In this document: positions 1 to 9,514 of the stretch, one piece after another
Layout of the letters: each line of letters starts with the position of its first letter
Numbering within the stretch: position 1 is the first letter of the stretch
DNA from: Methanoregula sp.
Lineage (GTDB): Archaea > Halobacteriota > Methanomicrobia > Methanomicrobiales > Methanospirillaceae
Direction of reading: 5' to 3'
DNA length: 64,000 nucleotides
Assembly (NCBI GenBank): GCA_041645435.1
Contig: JBAZQB010000008.1
Coordinates: 1-64,000, forward strand
Position numbers and translations under genes: made by a program
Notes under the pieces: generated by a model
What the model was told of the DNA's origin: nothing
Seen by the model: the letters and a program-made list of their open reading frames with translations, nothing else
Database searches by the model: none

Positions 1-31
1 TATAGCCCGGGTTCAATTCCCGGTCGATGCA
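1..31 (+). tRNA. 3' end of a tRNA, probably tRNA-Gly (cut by window edge)
   Basis: The first 31 bases form the T arm (stem CCGGG/CCCGG around loop TTCAATT), the 3' acceptor strand TCGATGC and discriminator A. The implied 5' acceptor strand GCATCGA resembles archaeal tRNA-Gly, but the anticodon lies outside the window, so the identity is inferred. No CCA is encoded. The next tRNA begins two bases later, so the two are probably co-transcribed. Confidence 0.6.
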
Positions 32-33
32 TC

Positions 34-107
34 GGGCTCGTGGTCTAGTTGGCTATGACGTCGCCTTCACACGGCGGAGGTCCTGAGTTCGAATCTCAGC
101 GGGCCCA
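34..107 (+). tRNA. tRNA-Val (anticodon CAC)
   Basis: A complete cloverleaf can be drawn. The acceptor stem pairs GGGCTCG with CGGGCCC, including one T-G wobble, and is followed by discriminator A. The anticodon stem TCGCC/GGCGG encloses loop TTCACAC, giving anticodon CAC at 68-70, which reads GTG valine codons. The T arm contains GTTCGAATC. No CCA is encoded and no intron is seen. Confidence 0.9.
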
Positions 108-442
108 TGTATTTTGTGATATTTTTCTGTGTACGCCTGCGTTTATTGGTTGGCCCCGGTCCGCAGGCATTGCATGAAAAACGGGGATTTCTTGAGTAAT
201 TAAGCCATTTACCGCTTCTTTCTCGTTTTTCCACAGGAAATGAAGGGGTCAATATAGAGAGATATATTCTCTCAATAGATTGCCCATCCATTGCACTTGC
301 AATACAATTTTGTGCAATAGTATGCGGGGACAGCCTTGGAACAATGGCTGATGATGGGGTCCACTCAGGGGAAGGGGGGGTGGTACCCTGTCTTTCCCAA
401 GAGTGGGGGTGGGGGTACCCCCCACGTTAGGCAGACTATTTT
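108..442. other. Intergenic region with a G-rich palindrome
   Basis: No convincing gene is seen here. The notable element is the G-run block at 358-424, containing the perfect palindrome GGGGGTACCCCC at 411-422 and further runs of five or more G. It lies between the tRNAs and the 3' end of the convergent permease gene, so it may act in termination for one or both units. That role is inferred. Confidence 0.4.
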
Positions 443-2146
443 TCAGTGCTCCATATGAATCTTCAGCACCGCCACCCCGCCCGATGCCGAAGAGCTCGCC
501 CGGTCCGCTTGGGTACGGATGAGATATCCCCCGAGCAGGAGCATCGCGGAGGGATCGTTGAGGATCTCCTCCTCGCTAGGGCGCTTCTCGGGAAGTGGGA
601 GGGGAGTGCCGGTGTACGAGACTTCGGCATCAAGGTTGTACTCATCGAACGAGACCGAGACGGTCACCGGGCCGGAGGTCCGCGCCTCGCCTGCGACAAG
701 TTCGCAGGCCTGGGTCAGGGCCATTGCCATCCGGTGGATCACCTCACCTCTCGCGGCCCAGGCCTCGCCCTGCCGTTCCATGAGGGTGAAGACCTGGTCC
801 GAGATCCGGGCTGCCGGATCGATGGTCGCGGTGATGCGCTGCTTCACGCCAATCCGCATCACAAGGTTCAGAATAATCGCGATAACCGTTGTTAAGGAGA
901 GTGCCGAATCAAAGAGCGGGCGGACCAGCGGCGGGACACCCGCATACGCCCCGGGGATGAGGTACACGCTGATGCCGAAGATGAAGGAGATCCCGATCAC
1001 GAAGATCTTCCGGGAGTCCAGCATCCGGCTCGTGATGGTCTGGAAACCTCCCACGATGATGAACCCGGCAACGTAGATGAGCGTCCCACCGATGACCGGG
1101 CCCGGCATGATGAGAAAGACCGTGGCAAGGAACGGGAGGAAGGCGAGCACGATCAGGATCGCTCCCGTCATGAACCCGATGTACCGGCTGGTCGAGCGGG
1201 TGGCAATCGAGAGGCCGATATTTGACGATGACCCGGTCTGCCCCATCCCTCCGAACAGGCCCCCGAGACCCGACGCGATCCCATCGGCAAAGAGCCCCGA
1301 CTGGATATTCTTCATATCGGGCCGTTTCCATTCTGTGTTGTTGATCCGCTGGCAGATCGAGAACTCGCCGAAACTCTTCACGAAGGTGACAATCGCCGCA
1401 ATCCCGAACGGGATCATGAGTACCGGCTGGAACGAGAGCCCGAAGTAGCGGGGGTCGGGCAGCGCGATAATTGGTGAGGCGGCGATCTGGCCCAGCGGGT
1501 CGGCACCCGCGAGCCCAGTCGCGATGCAGAGCGCGTACCCGACCGCCATACCGACAATGAGCGGAAAGAGCCGGATCTGCCCCCGGCCCCAGACCGTGAC
1601 TCCCACCGTGACCGCGAGGGTGATGATCGAGATCGCGGTGACCGTCGCATCAGGGGACGTGGCCCCCCCGGTCATACCGAAGAACTGCGGCAGGGCAAAG
1701 GGTACCACCGCGACTCCGAGCATCATGATCACGAGGCCCGTCACTTCGACCGGGAAGAGAACCCGGAGCCGCTGGACCACCCGGGAGAGCGCGGTCTGCA
1801 ATGCGCCGGAAAAGACGGTCATACCGCAGAGCAGCGAGAGGCCCCCTGACTGGAGGGCAAGGATAGAGGCCGAGATGTAATTGGGCCCGGCAACCCGTGG
1901 AACGAGATACCCTGAACCGAACTCCGGGTGTTTTATCGCCTGGAAGATCGTGGAGATGCCATTGGCGAGCATCGACATCGAGACGAAGAAGGCAGCAGCC
2001 CCGGCCTCGATGCCCGCGGCCCGGGCCACAAGGATCGGGAAGACAAACGCAGTCGCTACAATCCCCGTATGCTGCAGGCCGAGCAGGAACGTGGTGGTAA
2101 GCGGGGGCTTGTCATCAGCACCAAATTCGAGATCCGGCGGTCGCAT
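443..2146 (-). CDS. NCS2 family uracil/xanthine-type permease with C-terminal extension
   Basis: This is a membrane transporter of the nucleobase:cation symporter-2 family, predicted to take up uracil, xanthine or a related base with H+. From ATG 2146 it has 567 residues. Roughly the first 435 form the usual multi-helix core, starting TTTFLLGLQHTG and containing the NCS2-like stretch GQTGSSSNIGLSIATRS near residues 302-318. The last 130 residues are a soluble tail absent from ordinary 430-460 residue members. The frame stays open upstream to 2401, but family similarity begins at 2146. An A/T-rich TATA-like box at about 2168-2177 would place the transcript start almost at that ATG, suggesting a leaderless mRNA. 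Substrate is not determinable from sequence. Confidence 0.85.
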   Translation of the reverse strand: MRPPDLEFGADDKPPLTTTFLLGLQHTGIVATAFVFPILVARAAGIEAGAAAFFVSMSMLANGISTIFQAIKHPEFGSGYLVPRVAGPNYISASILALQSGGLSLLCGMTVFSGALQTALSRVVQRLRVLFPVEVTGLVIMMLGVAVVPFALPQFFGMTGGATSPDATVTAISIITLAVTVGVTVWGRGQIRLFPLIVGMAVGYALCIATGLAGADPLGQIAASPIIALPDPRYFGLSFQPVLMIPFGIAAIVTFVKSFGEFSICQRINNTEWKRPDMKNIQSGLFADGIASGLGGLFGGMGQTGSSSNIGLSIATRSTSRYIGFMTGAILIVLAFLPFLATVFLIMPGPVIGGTLIYVAGFIIVGGFQTITSRMLDSRKIFVIGISFIFGISVYLIPGAYAGVPPLVRPLFDSALSLTTVIAIILNLVMRIGVKQRITATIDPAARISDQVFTLMERQGEAWAARGEVIHRMAMALTQACELVAGEARTSGPVTVSVSFDEYNLDAEVSYTGTPLPLPEKRPSEEEILNDPSAMLLLGGYLIRTQADRASSSASGGVAVLKIHMEH

Positions 2147-2273
2147 TATATTACGAAACGAGGTCGTGTAAATATTAAAGCGGTTCGAAAGACACCTGGG
2201 GAAAATCCAAGCTGATCTGCCCGCGATAAATATACGATCCCCCATCCAATATTCCGGCACACAGGAGATCCCC

Positions 2274-3155
2274 ATGCAGGTCACCCCCGCTATCCATGCA
2301 CTCAGGCACCCGTTCCAAGTCCCGGTTGCGCCCGGCATCACCCTCGACCGTTTCGTGTACTCGTACCTCATAGCAGGTGAGACGATCACCCTCATCGACA
2401 CGGGGGTAGCAGGCTGCGAGACACGGATCTTTGACTATATCCGGTCCATCGGCCGCGACCCTGCGGAGATCTCGCTTGTCGTCCTGACCCACTCCCACCC
2501 CGACCATATCGGGGCAGCCCGGGCAATCCGGGAAGCCATCGGGTGCAGCGTGGCGGCACACCCTGCCGAACGGGCGTGGATCGAAGATGTGGAACGCCAG
2601 AACCGGGAGCGCCCGGTGCCGGGATTTACCGCGCTGGTCGGTGGGTCGGTGCCGATCGATTACGAGCTCGATGGAGGCTGTACCATCGATACTGACGGGA
2701 CACGCGAATACGAGCTCGAGGTGATACACGCGCCGGGCCATTCAGCCGGTTCGATCGCGCTGTTCCTGCCGGGCGAGGGGGCGCTCTTCTCAGGGGATGT
2801 AATCCCGGTGGCCGGCGATCTCCCCGTGTATGATGATGCTTTAGGATCCGTACGATCGATACGACTCCTCCGGTCGGTACGGGGCATCCGCGTCCTCCTT
2901 TCGGCCTGGGACGAGCCCCGGTTCGGTGAAGCCGCGTACGGGCAGATGGACAGGGCACTTGACTATCTCCAGAAGATCCACGATGCTGTACTCACATCTG
3001 CCGGCGATGGCGAATCCGACCCGATGGAACTCACCCGGAAAACAGTCGCAATGCTCGGGCTCCCGCCACAAGCGGTCAACCCGCTGCTCGCCCGCACCTT
3101 TGCAGCAAACCTCCGGGCCCGGAACGAAGACTTTACGGCGGGTTCCCGCCAATAA
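2274..3155 (+). CDS. MBL-fold metallo-hydrolase
   Basis: This 293-residue protein belongs to the metallo-beta-lactamase fold hydrolases (glyoxalase II/RNase Z-like superfamily). The zinc motif is LTHSHPDHIGA, with H73, H75, D77 and H78. Further ligands are suggested by APGHSAGS and FSGDVIP around residues 154-183. An AGGAG ribosome site at about 2263 precedes ATG 2274. It is divergent from the permease gene with a 127-base gap. No signal peptide is seen, so it is likely cytoplasmic. The substrate is unknown because MBL hydrolases act on thioesters, phosphodiesters, lactams and others. Confidence 0.85.
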   Translation: MQVTPAIHALRHPFQVPVAPGITLDRFVYSYLIAGETITLIDTGVAGCETRIFDYIRSIGRDPAEISLVVLTHSHPDHIGAARAIREAIGCSVAAHPAERAWIEDVERQNRERPVPGFTALVGGSVPIDYELDGGCTIDTDGTREYELEVIHAPGHSAGSIALFLPGEGALFSGDVIPVAGDLPVYDDALGSVRSIRLLRSVRGIRVLLSAWDEPRFGEAAYGQMDRALDYLQKIHDAVLTSAGDGESDPMELTRKTVAMLGLPPQAVNPLLARTFAANLRARNEDFTAGSRQ

Positions 3156-3309
3156 CGACGCTGGGGCCGTGACGGGCGGTTGATCCACTATCAGTTGATC
3201 CGCTATAGCCTAGAGGAGATCATCTTCAGAAACATTTTTTGTATTCCCCGGTTGAGCGTACATTTTTACGGTTTATATCCAATCAGTAATCCGGAGAAGA
3301 TTTCTAAAA

Positions 3310-4089
3310 TTGGACCCGTTATCTCCTGATATCCATATTGATGCTGCAGACGATACAGAATACCAGCGCCAGCTCTCTCTCTTCTCGAAATGTTCAACGG
3401 AAAAGGGTATTGAACTTATTAAAACCGGGATGGTAATTGAAACGCTCTCCCGGAGGGAGCGGTTTCTGGACATCGGGGCGGGTGGCGGGCACCTGACGAT
3501 TCCCATAGCACAGCAGTTCGGGATGACCACGATTGTTGAGCCAAATCCCTGCCAGGCGGAAATATTTAAGCGCCGTTGTCCTGATTTCCGGATCTATAAC
3601 GACAGCTGGATGGATATTGATCTGGGTGATGAACGTTTTGACCTGATCCTGTGCTCCCATGTCCTCTATTATATCCCGGAAGGGAGCTGGATGCAGACCG
3701 TTGAAAAGATGTACCGCTACCTTTCACCGGGCGGGTGTCTTATTATCGTGATGCAGTCACCACTCGGGGAAGTCGCGGATTTCTTCAACACCTTTACCAC
3801 GTATGACGTCCCCATCCTCGATCTGGCACGGGATGTTATCGCCCTGTACGGTGACGACGCAGTCCTGCTCCAGTACTTCCAGAACGAGATCTATTCAGAA
3901 TCTCTTGATGATATTGTGGAGATCGGGCTGTTTTTACTCCTTGATCAAAGGTTCAAGGCCCGTAAGAGTGAAATTGCTGAGTATTTCCGGATGCACCATA
4001 AGGTGAACGGCGGTTACCTCATCAGGCAGGACGAGATCCTGCTGGTGATCAGGAAATTGCCGGGCTATATCGGTACAGCCGAGCGATAG
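3310..4089 (+). CDS. Class I SAM-dependent methyltransferase
   Basis: A 259-residue Rossmann-fold methyltransferase. Motif I is FLDIGAGGGHLTIPIA near residues 50-65; the acidic residue after strand 2 is in VEPNPCQAE; the later strand is FDLILCSHVLYYIPEG. The start is TTG 3310, supported by the purine-rich GGAGAAGA ending about ten bases upstream. The long C-terminal half, with an aromatic-rich LLLLDQRF stretch, resembles small-molecule methyltransferases more than rRNA enzymes, but the substrate cannot be named. It is flanked by unrelated genes and appears to be a single transcription unit. Confidence 0.8.
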   Translation: MDPLSPDIHIDAADDTEYQRQLSLFSKCSTEKGIELIKTGMVIETLSRRERFLDIGAGGGHLTIPIAQQFGMTTIVEPNPCQAEIFKRRCPDFRIYNDSWMDIDLGDERFDLILCSHVLYYIPEGSWMQTVEKMYRYLSPGGCLIIVMQSPLGEVADFFNTFTTYDVPILDLARDVIALYGDDAVLLQYFQNEIYSESLDDIVEIGLFLLLDQRFKARKSEIAEYFRMHHKVNGGYLIRQDEILLVIRKLPGYIGTAER

Positions 4090-4139
4090 AATACCGTTAT
4101 CTTCTTCGGCTGATCCGGGACGGGGAGGAAAAACCCGCT

Positions 4140-5882
4140 TCAGTTGATCCGCCGGATCCTCCCATCCGTTGTCACGTTCACCGGCTGGGGCAGCGATCCC
4201 AGGTATGAGGCAAGGGTATCGACATCGGACGACCCGGTGGTGATCAGGGTCCCGTTCGTAAATACCGTATACCCGTCACCCCCGATGGAGAGATAATCCA
4301 TCATGGCAGCTGTATAGGTCGCTGCCGGGTCGAGCGAAACGCCCCTGACACGGACTTCCTGTACCCGGCTGCCGGACGGTTGTTTTGTATCATAGGTATA
4401 GGACAGCCCGGACACGCCAAGAGGATGCGGGGGCAGCGGTTCCTGCCACTGCCGTTCGAGCGCATCCCGGATCTGCTGCCCGGTCAGTTTCATCGAGACG
4501 ACCGTTCCTGAAAACGGCTGGATGGTAAAGACGTCGCTCCACGTCGCATTCCCTTGTTTAAGATCGGACCGCATGGTTCCCGTTGTGATAAACGCAACAT
4601 CGGTCTCCATCACCGAGCGTTGGGCATCGGCCAGAAGATCCCCGAGTGCTGATTCACCGGCAGCATCCATGTCCCGGGTGATATCCCGGGCGATCACGGC
4701 GATCTGCCTCCCGATTACGGGGGCGACTGCCTGCCCGTCTTCTGCCAGGAACGCTGCCGTTTCCGGGTCCGGGATGGTGCCGGGCGGGCTGTCAGCATAG
4801 GCAACAATGATACGGGCGGATTTGTTCACGATATCCCGGCTGGCGGGATCAAGGATCAGATCCACGTCTGCATACCCCTTACTGTAACTCCAGGCCTGCG
4901 TGACAAGCACCGGTTTTCCGGCTGCATTGGGGAGCCAGGCGTTTGAAAACGCGTGGGTATGACCCGAGAGCACCACATCCACATCCCCGTCAAGACCGGC
5001 TACGATGCCCGTGACCCGACCGGTCACATTCACCCCGTCACGGGTTGTACCCTCATAGGCCTGCTGATCCCCGCCTTCGTGGAGCAAAATAACAATGGCA
5101 TGCATCCCGTCCTTTTGGACTTCGGCAACGTACCGGTTGATAGACTCCGTCTCATTGAGGAACCGGACTTCATCTGCGCGGTGCGGCGCCAGCCGTTCAG
5201 GGGTAGTCATCGTATCGGCCCCGATGAATGCGATGGGCACCCCGCTGATGTTCCGTATGATATAGGGAGGAAAGATCGGCGTACCATTCTCTTTCCAGAC
5301 AACATTGGCGCAGGTATAAGATGACCGCGAACCGGGATAGGGATCGGTAAGATGGGGGACCGAAGAGGTACCGTTGCCCCCGTACACCTGCCGTAAAAGT
5401 TCGCCGGTACCCCGGTCAAACTCGTGGTTACCCACGGTCGCAACCATATTACACCCGGAATCTGCACTTCCGATCCTTCCCGGGCAGGAAAGATTCGCAA
5501 ATTCATTGAAGAAGAGCAGGGTCGGTTCATCGGCCAGCAGCCCGGACTGTGGCGGTGACGCCCCCACGATATCCCCGGGCAGGGCGATGAATGTGCCATC
5601 TGCATTCCCTGACACCATTGCCGATTTCAGGTAAGATGCCAGCACCGGTGCACTCCCTGTCGGGCGCTTGTTCACGGCCTGTCCCGGGGGCAGCTGCCCG
5701 TGAAAATCATTTATCGCGAGAATCTTCACATGAACGGGGGCATTTGTGTGCGATGCCGGGACAGGCCCGGGAAAATACCAGGAGAGCACAATCGGTGCCA
5801 GTATGAGAATTAAGATAATGCAGCATCCGCAAAAGATCTGCAGAACGACCGGGATCCTGTCCAGCCGTAGATCGGGTGCCAT
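4140..5882 (-). CDS. Membrane-anchored 5'-nucleotidase / 2',3'-cyclic phosphodiesterase family protein
   Basis: The protein (580 residues from ATG 5882; a TTG at 5909 would add nine) has an N-terminal membrane segment (IFCGCCIILILILAPIVL) and then a UshA-like metallophosphatase. Metal-site motifs are INDFHGQLPP, GDIVGASPPQSG, GNHEFDRG and SGHTHAFS. The C-terminal half carries the 5'-nucleotidase substrate-binding domain, beginning near ALGDLLADAQR. The catalytic domain should lie outside the cell, where it would dephosphorylate nucleotides for salvage, in keeping with the nucleobase permease a few kilobases away. The functional link is inference. Confidence 0.88.
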   Translation of the reverse strand: MAPDLRLDRIPVVLQIFCGCCIILILILAPIVLSWYFPGPVPASHTNAPVHVKILAINDFHGQLPPGQAVNKRPTGSAPVLASYLKSAMVSGNADGTFIALPGDIVGASPPQSGLLADEPTLLFFNEFANLSCPGRIGSADSGCNMVATVGNHEFDRGTGELLRQVYGGNGTSSVPHLTDPYPGSRSSYTCANVVWKENGTPIFPPYIIRNISGVPIAFIGADTMTTPERLAPHRADEVRFLNETESINRYVAEVQKDGMHAIVILLHEGGDQQAYEGTTRDGVNVTGRVTGIVAGLDGDVDVVLSGHTHAFSNAWLPNAAGKPVLVTQAWSYSKGYADVDLILDPASRDIVNKSARIIVAYADSPPGTIPDPETAAFLAEDGQAVAPVIGRQIAVIARDITRDMDAAGESALGDLLADAQRSVMETDVAFITTGTMRSDLKQGNATWSDVFTIQPFSGTVVSMKLTGQQIRDALERQWQEPLPPHPLGVSGLSYTYDTKQPSGSRVQEVRVRGVSLDPAATYTAAMMDYLSIGGDGYTVFTNGTLITTGSSDVDTLASYLGSLPQPVNVTTDGRIRRIN

Positions 5883-5964
5883 ACTACTGGATGTTTGGTA
5901 TCCAATCAATTAATTGTTGAGTTTCCCGGTGAAAAAACAAAGAGACACGGGATATCGTTGTTGA

Positions 5965-6663
5965 TCACGCTGACATTCGCACGGTTTCTAACCAGCTGCT
6001 GAATTCCCTGCTGAACAGTCGTGTTCGCTCTGCCTCGTCTGAGGAACGCAGGGAAACCTTTTCGGAATAATACCGTGACCGATCCTCTTCATTCCAGTGA
6101 TTCTTCTCGCCATCAAGGGGCTTAAGTGCTGCCTCATCCTTCCCCCGGCATGGCTCGTTTGTGGCCGTGCGGCAGAACGCCGTCCGCACCGGGGACTTCA
6201 GCGGTTTGACTGCACATTTCGTTTCAGAATACCCGTCCCAGTGCCCGTTGACCGGAAACCCGGCCTTTGCAAGGGGGAGATCCCACGTCGCATCCACCAG
6301 TATCCAGTGGCATCCAATCTGGACCCGGCAGGCGAGGTGGTGCGCAACCGGGAGCGTAGCAGCAAGTTTCCGGAGTTCCGGAGGATAATGGAGATCGGGA
6401 TCGTTCCAGAGAAAGGGAAACGTAGCATATACAACCGGGAGGTTCAGGTTCCGGAACATCTCTGCGAGCAGGTAGTGCTTGGCGCCACAGGATCCTTTCC
6501 TGGCCATGAGAAGCTGTTCCTGCGGGGTTGTTGAACTACTCGTAGGAACGACAAGCGAGTACGGGATGTCGCGGATATGGGAGAAGATCGAGATCATACT
6601 CTCCCGGGTATCAAGACCCCGCGTCCATTCCAGAAATTTCTCATGGACAAGTGAGGGGGCCAT
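5965..6663 (-). CDS. Transglutaminase-like superfamily protein
   Basis: This 232-residue protein shows a papain/transglutaminase-like triad: C59 in KGSCGAKHYLLAEMF, H119 in GCHWILVDATWD and D124. The C-terminal 70 residues are charged and without a recognised fold. AGGAG immediately before ATG 6663 is inside the end of the upstream TPR gene, five bases away, so the two are almost certainly co-transcribed and perhaps translationally coupled. Archaeal members of this fold may be proteases or peptide amidases; no specific activity can be assigned. Confidence 0.75.
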   Translation of the reverse strand: MAPSLVHEKFLEWTRGLDTRESMISIFSHIRDIPYSLVVPTSSSTTPQEQLLMARKGSCGAKHYLLAEMFRNLNLPVVYATFPFLWNDPDLHYPPELRKLAATLPVAHHLACRVQIGCHWILVDATWDLPLAKAGFPVNGHWDGYSETKCAVKPLKSPVRTAFCRTATNEPCRGKDEAALKPLDGEKNHWNEEDRSRYYSEKVSLRSSDEAERTRLFSREFSSWLETVRMSA

Positions 6664-6668
6664 CGTAG

Positions 6669-8831
6669 TTACTCCTGTTGCTGAGGTTGATGGATGTGAA
6701 TTTCAGGATCCTGCTCATTCAGCAGGATCGGGAGTTCAACCACGAACTCCTGTTCATGTTTAGTAAAAAAGTGTGTATGGACCATGACGGGGTCTTTGCT
6801 GCCCGCAACCTTGAGTATATGGATGACCACACTTTTTTCTTCCCCGTAAGGAACAACAAAGGGCTTGGGAATTCCTGCATCTTTACTGTTGTGAACCGTA
6901 AACGAGACATTGTAGGCAAAAGATTTTCCGGTGTTTTTCAGAACCAATTCTACCATAAACCAGTCCTTTTGAGATATCTGGATCTTTTTACAGGTAACAA
7001 CAAGAGAAGGTTCAAGCTGGCTCAGCCGTTCCTTAACCTCCGCGTGATCCGGATCAATTTCCAGGACGCGGGTATAACAATCATATGCATCAAAAAAATT
7101 GTTCTCTTTTTCAAAAATTCCCGCTTTTCGTACCCAGGCACCGGTATTTTTCGGGTCTAATGCCAGTGCCTGGTCATAGCATTGCAGGGATTCTGATTCT
7201 TTTCCGAGCTTTTCGAGTATTGTGCCTTTTGCAAATAGCGCATCTTTATCCGAAGAATCGAGGTCAAGCGCCTGGTTATACGCATGCAGCGCCTCAGTGT
7301 TCCTGTTAAGATCCTGAAGAACAACACCCTTGTGATACAGCGTCTTTTCATCGTCTGGATTGAACGAGATGACATGGTTAAATGCTGCTAATGCATCTTC
7401 GGTTTTTCCCATCTTTTCAAGAACAATCCCCCGGTTTATCCAGGAGGGGATGCTCGCAGGATCTTCAGATATCGCCCGATCGTACGCGGCAAGCGCCTCT
7501 TTGAACTTTTTAAGGATCTGAAGTACAAATCCCTTATTGTACCATGCCACTGCATCTCTGGGGTTTTTCTCCAGGCCGTTAGTGAACGCGACGTCTGCTT
7601 CGGCATACCGCTGAAGGCTGGTGAGTACTATCCCTTCGTTGAAATACACTTTCGCATCATCCATATTGTGAGAAAGTGCCTTTTTAAAAGAGGACAGAGA
7701 TTCATCATAATCCCCGAGAGCCTGCAGTGAAAGTCCGCGATGGTACCAGCATGCGGCATTTGCCGGATCCCGGTCAAGGATATCATCATATTTCTCAACC
7801 GCTTCTTCATGATATCCCATCTTTCGGTAGGTGTCAGCAATACTCGAACGTATAACAAGATTCTGTGGATCGATCTTCCGGGCAGTTTCAAAGGCTTCAA
7901 GCGCCTCGGTAAATTTTGCAAGCCGTAAATACGTATCTCCTATGCCACACCACGCCTCAGGATTCTTTGGGTTGAGCTTTATTGCTTTCTCAAACGCCCA
8001 GATCGCTCCTTCGTGTTTTCCCAGGGATATGAGACTGATTCTCAGCTCTTCACTGATCGCGGGATCAGTATGGTTAAACTCGATCGCACGTTCGATCATA
8101 AAAATGGATTCCTGAAAATTCCCGAGTTTCCGAAAGATCCTGCCTTTGCGGACCCACGCTTCAGTGTATTTTGGGTTGATGGAAAGCGCCCGGGTGAGCG
8201 ATTGCAATGCCTCATCATTCTTTCCGATGTTTTCAAGAACTGCACTTTTATTTAGCAGGGTGAGGATGTTATGAGGAATAACCGGTAGTTCGGGTCTGAT
8301 TTCGAATGCTTTTTCATAAGCACCGGTTGCCTCATCATTTTTTCCGAGGATCTGCAGGGAAACTCCTTTATTGTACCATGCAAGTGAGTCTGAAGGATTG
8401 AACCCTATTATGATGTTAAAAACTGAAAGGGCCTCCTCGCATTTCCCCATTGCACAAAGAGCTAATCCCTTGTTGATTGCTGCATCAGGATTGTCAGGAT
8501 CGAGTACCAGCGCTCTTTCAAATGATGAAAGAGCATCCGGATATCTCCCAAGGTTTCCCCGTGCGATTCCGTGATGGACCCAGAGCTCCGCATTTTCCGG
8601 ATCAACTTCAAGCCCTCTTTCGAAACTGTCGAGAGCCTTGTCACATTCTCCCACAGACCAGTGGTTGTGCCCCTTGCGTATCCAGAACTTTGCCGACTGA
8701 GGATCAAATTCTTCAGCCCCGGACGAAGAACCCATGACATGAGGATGGGACTCTCTCTCCTGATGTATCGCCTCCTTATCCTTTGCCTTTTCGTGAGTGG
8801 GGAAAATTTTATCAAAGAGGCTCAACAGCAA
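6669..8831 (-). CDS. Large tetratricopeptide repeat protein
   Basis: A 720-residue protein made largely of about sixteen 34-residue TPR units from residue 45 to 595, with recurring patterns such as AWYNKGVSLQILGK and AYEKAFEI. The last 110 residues look like a beta-sandwich resembling CARDB-type domains. No signal peptide or membrane segment is seen, so it is probably a cytoplasmic scaffold. The frame opens with TTG-CTG-TTG; GGAG lies two bases before the first TTG and eight before the second TTG at 8825, so the true start may be 8825. A TATA-like TATATAG element lies at about 8871-8885 on this strand. It is followed by the transglutaminase-like gene. Confidence 0.85.
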   Translation of the reverse strand: MLLSLFDKIFPTHEKAKDKEAIHQERESHPHVMGSSSGAEEFDPQSAKFWIRKGHNHWSVGECDKALDSFERGLEVDPENAELWVHHGIARGNLGRYPDALSSFERALVLDPDNPDAAINKGLALCAMGKCEEALSVFNIIIGFNPSDSLAWYNKGVSLQILGKNDEATGAYEKAFEIRPELPVIPHNILTLLNKSAVLENIGKNDEALQSLTRALSINPKYTEAWVRKGRIFRKLGNFQESIFMIERAIEFNHTDPAISEELRISLISLGKHEGAIWAFEKAIKLNPKNPEAWCGIGDTYLRLAKFTEALEAFETARKIDPQNLVIRSSIADTYRKMGYHEEAVEKYDDILDRDPANAACWYHRGLSLQALGDYDESLSSFKKALSHNMDDAKVYFNEGIVLTSLQRYAEADVAFTNGLEKNPRDAVAWYNKGFVLQILKKFKEALAAYDRAISEDPASIPSWINRGIVLEKMGKTEDALAAFNHVISFNPDDEKTLYHKGVVLQDLNRNTEALHAYNQALDLDSSDKDALFAKGTILEKLGKESESLQCYDQALALDPKNTGAWVRKAGIFEKENNFFDAYDCYTRVLEIDPDHAEVKERLSQLEPSLVVTCKKIQISQKDWFMVELVLKNTGKSFAYNVSFTVHNSKDAGIPKPFVVPYGEEKSVVIHILKVAGSKDPVMVHTHFFTKHEQEFVVELPILLNEQDPEIHIHQPQQQE

Positions 8832-9008
8832 GACTCCGGAGATGTCATTATGTCTGTAATAGGTACATTGCCCTATATAATAGTCGGGAAATGGTGAACG
8901 CTATAGATCGGTAGCGAGAAACTATCCCGTCAGGGAAAAAAGTGTGCAGTTCTGCCATCGGGATCACTCCCGACAGCAGGTGACCGCGTGCAAAAAATAT
9001 GGATGAAG

Positions 9009-9224
9009 TTATGCGTTCTTCATCTTGGCTTTTGCTACAAAGCCGTCTTTGCCAATGTAGTACATGTGGCCTTTCTCTTTTGCGATCTTTTCAGTGCCGA
9101 CTTTCTTCTTCTTGCCGGTCTTGTTGTGCTTCATAGGTGCTGCCCATACGTACCCATCCTTGCCGATGAAGTACAGGTAACCCTTTTCGCGCACGATTTT
9201 TTCCTTTCCAATTTTGGTTCCCAT
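9009..9224 (-). CDS. Small basic protein of two internal repeats
   Basis: A 71-residue lysine-rich protein, very basic, made of two halves: a first repeat with KIVREKGYLYFIGKDGYVW at about residues 9-27 and a second with KIAKEKGHMYYIGKDGFV at about 46-63. Expression looks real: a textbook GAGGTG ribosome site lies five bases before ATG 9224, and TTTTATAT at 9279-9286 is positioned as a TATA box with BRE-like purines upstream. No function is recognised; the basic charge and paired YIGKDG loops could suit nucleic-acid binding. Confidence 0.75.
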   Translation of the reverse strand: MGTKIGKEKIVREKGYLYFIGKDGYVWAAPMKHNKTGKKKKVGTEKIAKEKGHMYYIGKDGFVAKAKMKNA

Positions 9225-9278
9225 TTAAACACCTCAAAACCACAATTGGGTTTTGATAATGAAAGGTGACGCCTGATA

Positions 9279-9286
9279 ATATAAAA
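9279..9286 (-). promoter_or_regulatory. TATA box of the small repeat-protein gene
   Basis: Read on the minus strand the sequence is TTTTATAT preceded by GGAAACC, matching an archaeal TATA box plus BRE. The expected transcript start, about 25 bases downstream, leaves a leader of roughly 30 bases containing the GAGGTG site. Confidence 0.55.
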
Positions 9287-9514
9287 GGTTTCCGTCGGAG
9301 CCCGTCGAAGTCTGGATTTTTACCATATATTTGCGCGTATTTTTGGCATTGAGGCACACTAATCACCCCGTTTAAACAAACCCCAAAATGAGGTTATTTA
9401 GGCAAATTCGCGGCTATAACGGGCATATTCCGGGTCTCCGGCGTAGCAAAAACCGAACGCCGAAGCGCAGTCAGAGGGGTGAACCGGGGGTGCCTGACGG
9501 CAGGGTGCGGCAGA

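Noticed and set aside
67..291. 74-codon minus-strand frame
   Set aside because: It runs through the tRNA-Val gene and has no supporting start signals.
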